A stretch of DNA of 64,000 nucleotides. Source: Pseudomonas fluorescens HK44. Its GTDB lineage: Bacteria > Pseudomonadota > Gammaproteobacteria > Pseudomonadales > Pseudomonadaceae. Numbering within the stretch: position 1 is the first letter of the stretch; each line of letters opens with the position of its first letter. Shown here piece after piece: positions 59,745 through 64,000 of the stretch. A model generated the notes under the pieces. The model saw nothing but the letters and a program-made list of their open reading frames with translations. It had not been told where the DNA came from and did not search any database. Location of the stretch: assembly GCF_000217955.3 (NCBI RefSeq), contig NZ_AFOY02000014.1, positions 1-64,000 on the forward strand. The letters are read 5' to 3'. Made by a program: the position numbers and the translations under genes.

Positions 59745-60803
59745 ATGACGCAAATTTCCGAACGCCTTCTGGTACAAGCCCACCTCGACGCCAAACAGCC
59801 CAAACCGCTGAGCGCCGAAGAGCAAGCCTATTACCGCGCTGCCATCGCCGCCGAGCTCAAGGCTCAGGACGCGGTGCTGGTTGCCCACTTCTATTGCGAT
59901 CCGATCATTCAGGCCCTGGCCGAAGAAACCGGTGGCTGCGTTTCCGACTCCCTGGAAATGGCCCGCTTCGGCAATGCGCACCCGGCCAAGACCGTCGTGG
60001 TTGCCGGTGTGAAGTTCATGGGCGAGACCGCAAAAATCCTCAACCCGGAAAAACGCGTACTGATGCCGACCCTGGAAGCGACCTGCTCGCTGGACCTGGG
60101 TTGCCCGGTCGACGAGTTCTCGGCGTTTTGCGATCAGCACCCGGAACGCACGGTGGTGGTGTATGCCAACACCTCGGCAGCGGTGAAGGCGCGGGCGGAC
60201 TGGGTAGTGACCTCCAGCTGCGCGCTGGAGATTGTCGAGAGCCTGATGGATAACGGCGAAACGATCATCTGGGGCCCGGACAAGCACCTGGGTACCTACA
60301 TCCAGCGCAAGACCGGCGCCGACATGCTGCTCTGGGACGGTGCCTGCATCGTTCACGAAGAGTTCAAGGCCAAGCAGCTGGAAGACATGAAAGCCCTGTA
60401 TCCGGACGCCGCCATTCTGGTGCACCCGGAGTCGCCGACAGCGGTGATCGAGTTGGCCGACGCGGTGGGTTCCACCAGCCAGTTGATCGCCGCTGCGCAA
60501 CGCCTGCCAAACAAGACGCTGATCGTTGCGACCGACCGCGGCATTTTCTACAAGATGCAGCAGCTGTGCCCGGACAAGGTCTTCATTGAGGCGCCTACGG
60601 CCGGTAACGGCGCGGCATGCCGCAGTTGCGCGCATTGCCCGTGGATGGCGATGAACACCCTTGAGCGCACGTTACAGTGCCTGCGTGAGGGCTCAGGCGA
60701 GATATTTGTCGAGCCGGCGCTGATCCCTCAGGCGATTCGCCCGCTCAAGCGCATGCTCGACTTCACCGCGGCGGCGCGGATGAAGCTGGCCGGCAACGCC
60801 TAA
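59745..60803 (+). CDS. nadA: Quinolinate synthase A
   Basis: This 352-residue [4Fe-4S] enzyme condenses iminoaspartate with dihydroxyacetone phosphate to quinolinate in NAD synthesis. Candidate cluster cysteines are in [18 protein letters not shown] and the CRSCAHCPW motif. ATG 59745 gives the normal length, whereas the frame to 59646 is not family-like. Codon use matches its neighbours. Confidence 0.95.
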   Translation: MTQISERLLVQAHLDAKQPKPLSAEEQAYYRAAIAAELKAQDAVLVAHFYCDPIIQALAEETGGCVSDSLEMARFGNAHPAKTVVVAGVKFMGETAKILNPEKRVLMPTLEATCSLDLGCPVDEFSAFCDQHPERTVVVYANTSAAVKARADWVVTSSCALEIVESLMDNGETIIWGPDKHLGTYIQRKTGADMLLWDGACIVHEEFKAKQLEDMKALYPDAAILVHPESPTAVIELADAVGSTSQLIAAAQRLPNKTLIVATDRGIFYKMQQLCPDKVFIEAPTAGNGAACRSCAHCPWMAMNTLERTLQCLREGSGEIFVEPALIPQAIRPLKRMLDFTAAARMKLAGNA

Positions 60804-60810
60804 GGTTCTC

Positions 60811-60849
60811 TGGGGGAAGGGCGCTTGCTCCCGCTGGGGTGCGGAGCGT
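60811..60849. repeat. Degenerate single REP, class C
   Basis: GGGGGAAGGGCGCTTGCTCC followed by CGCTGGGGTGCGGAGCG resembles one arm of the class C elements at 6666 and 13952. The core has several changes, and no inverted partner was found. Confidence 0.55.
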
Positions 60850-60995
60850 CCCTAAACCCGCTGATTTGCTGTGTCAGCCGTGGACTCCAGCTCCAGGAGA
60901 GGAGGGCGTCTTGACCCGGTTTCCCTGCGCGCAGAAAGCAATTCGGGTGTGGCCAACGCAACCCGTGAACGATCAGGGTGATGGTTCGAGGCGTT

Positions 60996-61943
60996 TCAGG
61001 CTTCCGGAGTCTGGGCCGCACACTCATGCAGCCATTCGATGAATGCGGACACGCGTCGGGGTAGCGGCTCAAGTGCCGGGTGCACGATGTAGTAATCGTA
61101 ATCGCCACGCCGCGCAAAGCCGCCAAATGGCAAGACCAGTTTGCCTTGCTGGATCGGTCCGCTGATTAGTTGCTCCCGCCCGATCGCCAGTCCTGCGTGA
61201 TTGATGGCGGCTGTCACGCACAAATCCGAACGATCGAAGGTCACCCCCCGTTTTGGCATGGGGACACCAGCGCCATGGTATCTGATCCACATCGTCCATT
61301 CGGAATCAAAGGCCGCATGGTCCCAGGCCAATGAATCATGCAGCAATGTGCAATGCTCCAGATGTTGTACCGAGTCGAATAGCCGGTAGCGATTAGCGTA
61401 TTCGGGGCTACAGACCGGCGCGACCCGCTCTTGCATCAGCCGGTGTGAAATCAGGCCATGGAATTCTCCATTGCCGTAATACAACGCCAGATCAATCTTT
61501 CGAGATCGAAAGTCGATGCTGTCATTGCCAACGCGAAGGTCCAGCGTTACCCCGGGGAATCGTGCACCGAACTCCGCCAGGCGCGGCACCAGCCAGGCGT
61601 GTGCGATAGAGGGATGGGCGTAGAGGGTCAGCGGCCCGGCCAGATCGGCGTCGACCGGCTGGGCGAGGACCTCGGACAGGTCGCCCAGCGTTCGCTGCAA
61701 AATTTCGAAGATGCGTTCCCCGGCTTCCGTCAACTGCACCCGGCGAGTCAACCGTTTGAACAGCTGAATCGACAGCTCCGCTTCCAGTCGGGCGATGCGA
61801 TGGCTGACGGCACTGGCAGTCAGGCACAACTCGTCGGCGGCCTTGGTGAAGCTGAGATGACGCGCAGCGACCTGAAAGGTGAACAGATTCGAGAACTGGC
61901 TGCTGTTGAGCTTTGCGTCCAGTCGAGGCGGTAGGTTGAACAA
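60996..61943 (-). CDS. dsdC: LysR-family activator DsdC
   Basis: This 315-residue regulator has an N-terminal helix-turn-helix (FTKAADELCLTASAVSHRIA) and a substrate-binding domain similar to E. coli DsdC, for example VPRLAEFGARFPG and CTLLHDSLAWD. It should activate the D-serine genes in response to D-serine. The start is TTG 61943, preceded by AAAGGAG 10 bases upstream; the frame to 62096 would overlap dsdA and is rejected. It lies 82 bp after dsdA on the same strand, unlike the divergent arrangement in E. coli. Confidence 0.85.
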   Translation of the reverse strand: MFNLPPRLDAKLNSSQFSNLFTFQVAARHLSFTKAADELCLTASAVSHRIARLEAELSIQLFKRLTRRVQLTEAGERIFEILQRTLGDLSEVLAQPVDADLAGPLTLYAHPSIAHAWLVPRLAEFGARFPGVTLDLRVGNDSIDFRSRKIDLALYYGNGEFHGLISHRLMQERVAPVCSPEYANRYRLFDSVQHLEHCTLLHDSLAWDHAAFDSEWTMWIRYHGAGVPMPKRGVTFDRSDLCVTAAINHAGLAIGREQLISGPIQQGKLVLPFGGFARRGDYDYYIVHPALEPLPRRVSAFIEWLHECAAQTPEA

Positions 61944-61983
61944 GTAGGCACTTCTCCTTTCAATGTATCGTCGCCACTTTTCG

Positions 61984-62014
61984 TGACCCGGACACCGATC
62001 ATGTGTCCGGGTCA
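61984..62014. terminator. Perfect 12-bp hairpin between dsdA and dsdC
   Basis: TGACCCGGACAC (61984-61995) pairs perfectly with GTGTCCGGGTCA (62003-62014) around a 7-base loop. There is no T run on the minus strand (ACGAAAAG follows), so it is better seen as an intercistronic attenuator or RNA-stability element than as a classical terminator. Confidence 0.5.
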
Positions 62015-62025
62015 GACACTCGCTT

Positions 62026-63375
62026 TCAGTCTTGAAGCACTTGCGCGCCTTGCGCCAGGTAAGCTTGCATCTCAGGCTCGGGAACCATGCTGCCACCCGT
62101 GGCCCAGATCAAATGGGTGGCACGGCTGTAAGCCTCGACGCTCAGGCCACTGCGCTGCAAGTACTCGGCGCGATGGGCATGGAGCCGGGCGATACCTGGG
62201 ACGCCAGCCAGGGCCGACGGCTCCAGATTCAGACCTTCGCTATCAGCGGTCAGCCAGAGCAAGGCATGCAATTCGTCATCGCTGACTGTGTAATAACCGT
62301 CGATCAAACGTTGCATGGTCCGGCCGACAAAACCCGAGGCCCGCCCCACGGCAAGCCCATCGGCGGCGGTGATGTTATCGATACCGAAATCCTGCACCGA
62401 CACCTCGTCATGCAGCCCGGTGTAGACACCGAGAAACATGCAGGGCGAATGAGTAGGTTCGGCAAATATACAGTGAACCGCATCACCGAAGACCAACTTC
62501 AAGCCAAACGCCACTCCGCCAGGGCCCCCACCGACACCACAGGGCAGGTAGACAAACAGCGGATGCTCGGCATCGACCCTCAGGCCCGCCAGGCTCAATT
62601 GCTGATTCAGGCGTTCAGCCGCCACCGCGTAGCCAAGGAACAGGTCGGTGGAGTTTTCGTCATCGACGAAATGACAGCCTGGATCTTCCTTCGCTTGCTG
62701 GCGCCCCTGTGCTACCGCAATGCTGTAGTCACTGGCATATTCCATGACGGTCACACCATGGGTGCGCAGTTTGTCCTTCTTCCATTGGCGTGCATCGGCG
62801 GACATGTGCACCGTGACCTGAAAGCCCAGTCGGGCCCCCATAAGCCCGATGGATAAACCCAGGTTGCCCGTGGAGCCCACGGCAATTCGGTATTGACTGA
62901 AAAACTCTCGAGCCTGCGGTGTGTCGAGCACCTCATAGTTGCCATCCAGCGTGAGCAGTCCGGCCTCAAGGGCGAGTCCTTCGGCATGCTTGAGCACTTC
63001 ATAGATGCCGCCTCGGGCCTTAACCGATCCTGAGATGGGCAAATGGCTGTCTTTCTTGATCCACAGCGCCCCAGGCAGTACCTGGCTATACCTTGCGTCC
63101 AAAACGCCGCGCAGCGAAGGCAGCGGCTGGATGTCCGATTCGATGATGCCGTGAGTTGGCAGTGTTTCGGGGAAGGCAGATTGAAAGTACGCCGCGAAGC
63201 GATTCAACCGGGCGCTGGCATCCGCCACATCGTTGGCATTCAACGGGAGGTCTTTCAAGGCCTCGGCGGTCGGTGCGCGCACCGGTGTGAACCAAGTGGT
63301 TTCACGCAACTCCACCAGGTCGTGGATCAGTGGGTGGCTGGTTTTCCAGTCATCCAGCATTTTGCCTGCAATCAT
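62026..63375 (-). CDS. dsdA: D-serine ammonia-lyase (dehydratase)
   Basis: This 449-residue PLP enzyme converts D-serine to pyruvate and ammonia. The cofactor lysine is in [16 protein letters not shown] and the phosphate-binding glycine loop is GVGGGPGG; both match E. coli DsdA. ATG 63375 has AGGAG 9 bases upstream, so the frame to 63393 is rejected. It allows detoxification of D-serine, which inhibits cell wall and coenzyme A pathways, and its use as carbon and nitrogen. It lies between the permease and the regulator. Confidence 0.93.
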   Translation of the reverse strand: MIAGKMLDDWKTSHPLIHDLVELRETTWFTPVRAPTAEALKDLPLNANDVADASARLNRFAAYFQSAFPETLPTHGIIESDIQPLPSLRGVLDARYSQVLPGALWIKKDSHLPISGSVKARGGIYEVLKHAEGLALEAGLLTLDGNYEVLDTPQAREFFSQYRIAVGSTGNLGLSIGLMGARLGFQVTVHMSADARQWKKDKLRTHGVTVMEYASDYSIAVAQGRQQAKEDPGCHFVDDENSTDLFLGYAVAAERLNQQLSLAGLRVDAEHPLFVYLPCGVGGGPGGVAFGLKLVFGDAVHCIFAEPTHSPCMFLGVYTGLHDEVSVQDFGIDNITAADGLAVGRASGFVGRTMQRLIDGYYTVSDDELHALLWLTADSEGLNLEPSALAGVPGIARLHAHRAEYLQRSGLSVEAYSRATHLIWATGGSMVPEPEMQAYLAQGAQVLQD

Positions 63376-63416
63376 TAATGGTGACTCCTGCATTCAGTAA
63401 AAGGGCTGCGAAAGAC

Positions 63417-64000
63417 TTAAATGAAGTGAAAAAGGGTCAATGTCAGCAGCAAGGCAATCACGGACGCCAGCACTGTGGAGGAGGTGAAGGTCTTGAGTGC
63501 GTCTGCCAGCGAGACGCCCAGGTATTCCTTCACTACCCAGAACGCCGAGTCAGTGACATGGGTCCAGCCGATAGCCCCGGCTCCGATGGCGATCACGATG
63601 ATTTCCTTGCTGTAGGCCGAATGCGCCGCCAGCGTCGGCATCACAATTGCGGCGGCGCTCATCATGGCCACGGTCGCGGAGCCCACCGCGAAGTGCATGA
63701 GACCCGCCACCAGCCAGGCCAGGACCACCGGGTTGATATCCAGCTGAGTCAGAGCGTCGGCCAGAACCTTGCCAATGCCACTGTCGATAAGGATGCCGTT
63801 GAAGGCACCCCCTGCACCGATGATCAGCAGAATACTGGCCAGGGGCGGCAGGCTTTTTTGGGTATGCCCCAGCAAATCCAGCATCGAAAGGCCCCGACGC
63901 ATTCCCAGTGACCAATAGGCAAAGACCACGGCGATCACCAGCGCAACCAGTGGATGGCCCAAAAACGAAATCAGTGCAAACGCTGTCGAGTCTTTTGGCA
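63417..64000 (-). CDS. dsdX: GntP/DsdX-family permease, C-terminal part
   Basis: The last 193 residues of a gluconate/D-serine permease are present; the gene continues past the window. Several membrane helices and the family segments LIIGAGGAFNGILIDSG and SATVAMMSAAAIVMP are seen. Its place directly before dsdA supports D-serine/proton symport, though related GntP proteins carry gluconate. Confidence 0.85.
   Translation of the reverse strand, partial: PKDSTAFALISFLGHPLVALVIAVVFAYWSLGMRRGLSMLDLLGHTQKSLPPLASILLIIGAGGAFNGILIDSGIGKVLADALTQLDINPVVLAWLVAGLMHFAVGSATVAMMSAAAIVMPTLAAHSAYSKEIIVIAIGAGAIGWTHVTDSAFWVVKEYLGVSLADALKTFTSSTVLASVIALLLTLTLFHFI

Overview
This window is chromosomal DNA from a fluorescent Pseudomonas that is not P. 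aeruginosa, most likely a member of the P. fluorescens complex. The evidence is an MvaT-type H-NS analogue, an OprD-class porin, a PctA-type chemoreceptor, the ybgC-tolQRAB-oprL-cpoB operon, high GC content with strong GC3 bias, and several classes of Pseudomonas REP/REPIN elements between genes. Comparisons with P. aeruginosa PAO1 gene order are from memory. No prophage, integrative island, CRISPR array or plasmid gene was seen. The only mobile gene is a decayed IS110/IS1111-type transposase.

Region 1 (about 1-29 kb). An alpha-ketoglutarate permease gene (kgtP) lies beside a DctB/DctD-like two-component system (mifS/mifR). The kgtP promoter has a near-consensus sigma-54 site and two upstream repeats. 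Class I fumarase follows, then an overlapping operon of diguanylate cyclase SadC, a ferredoxin reductase and an enoyl-CoA hydratase, then pyruvate kinase, a small lipoprotein and a PilZ protein. A six-gene minus-strand cluster (RDD, SpoIIM/DUF95, DUF4129, DUF4350, MoxR ATPase, DUF58) comes next, with a REPIN between its last two genes. After it come sbcB, mvaT, purU and a three-gene envelope cluster (GT4 glycosyltransferase, DUF2334 deacetylase, LPG-synthase-like membrane protein). The region ends with an amino-acid chemoreceptor, an internally deleted relic that looks like a DUF853 ATPase gene, and the broken transposase.

Region 2 (about 29.7-41.6 kb). This is a housekeeping block: dciA-like gene, secA, argJ, a glutathione S-transferase, a Nudix/ThiE-like fusion, a PduO-type cobalamin adenosyltransferase coupled to a large sensor kinase, panE, yajQ and mscS. 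The transposase sits at the junction between regions 1 and 2, which belong to different parts of the PAO1 map.

Region 3 (about 41.8-60.8 kb). It holds oprD, a HIT protein, slyX, a membrane-anchored cold-shock-domain protein, a ribbon-helix-helix protein, an FmdB-type zinc ribbon, aspS, yebC/pmpR, ruvCAB, the complete Tol-Pal operon, queE-queC, tRNA-Lys(TTT) and nadA. Most of these serve translation, recombination, envelope integrity and queuosine or NAD synthesis. The tRNA-Lys gene is a known island target in P. aeruginosa, but here nadA follows it directly and no island is present.

Region 4 (about 61-64 kb). This is a D-serine locus (dsdX-dsdA-dsdC) with all genes on the minus strand. A perfect 12-bp-stem hairpin lies between dsdA and dsdC. 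The dsdX gene runs off the window.
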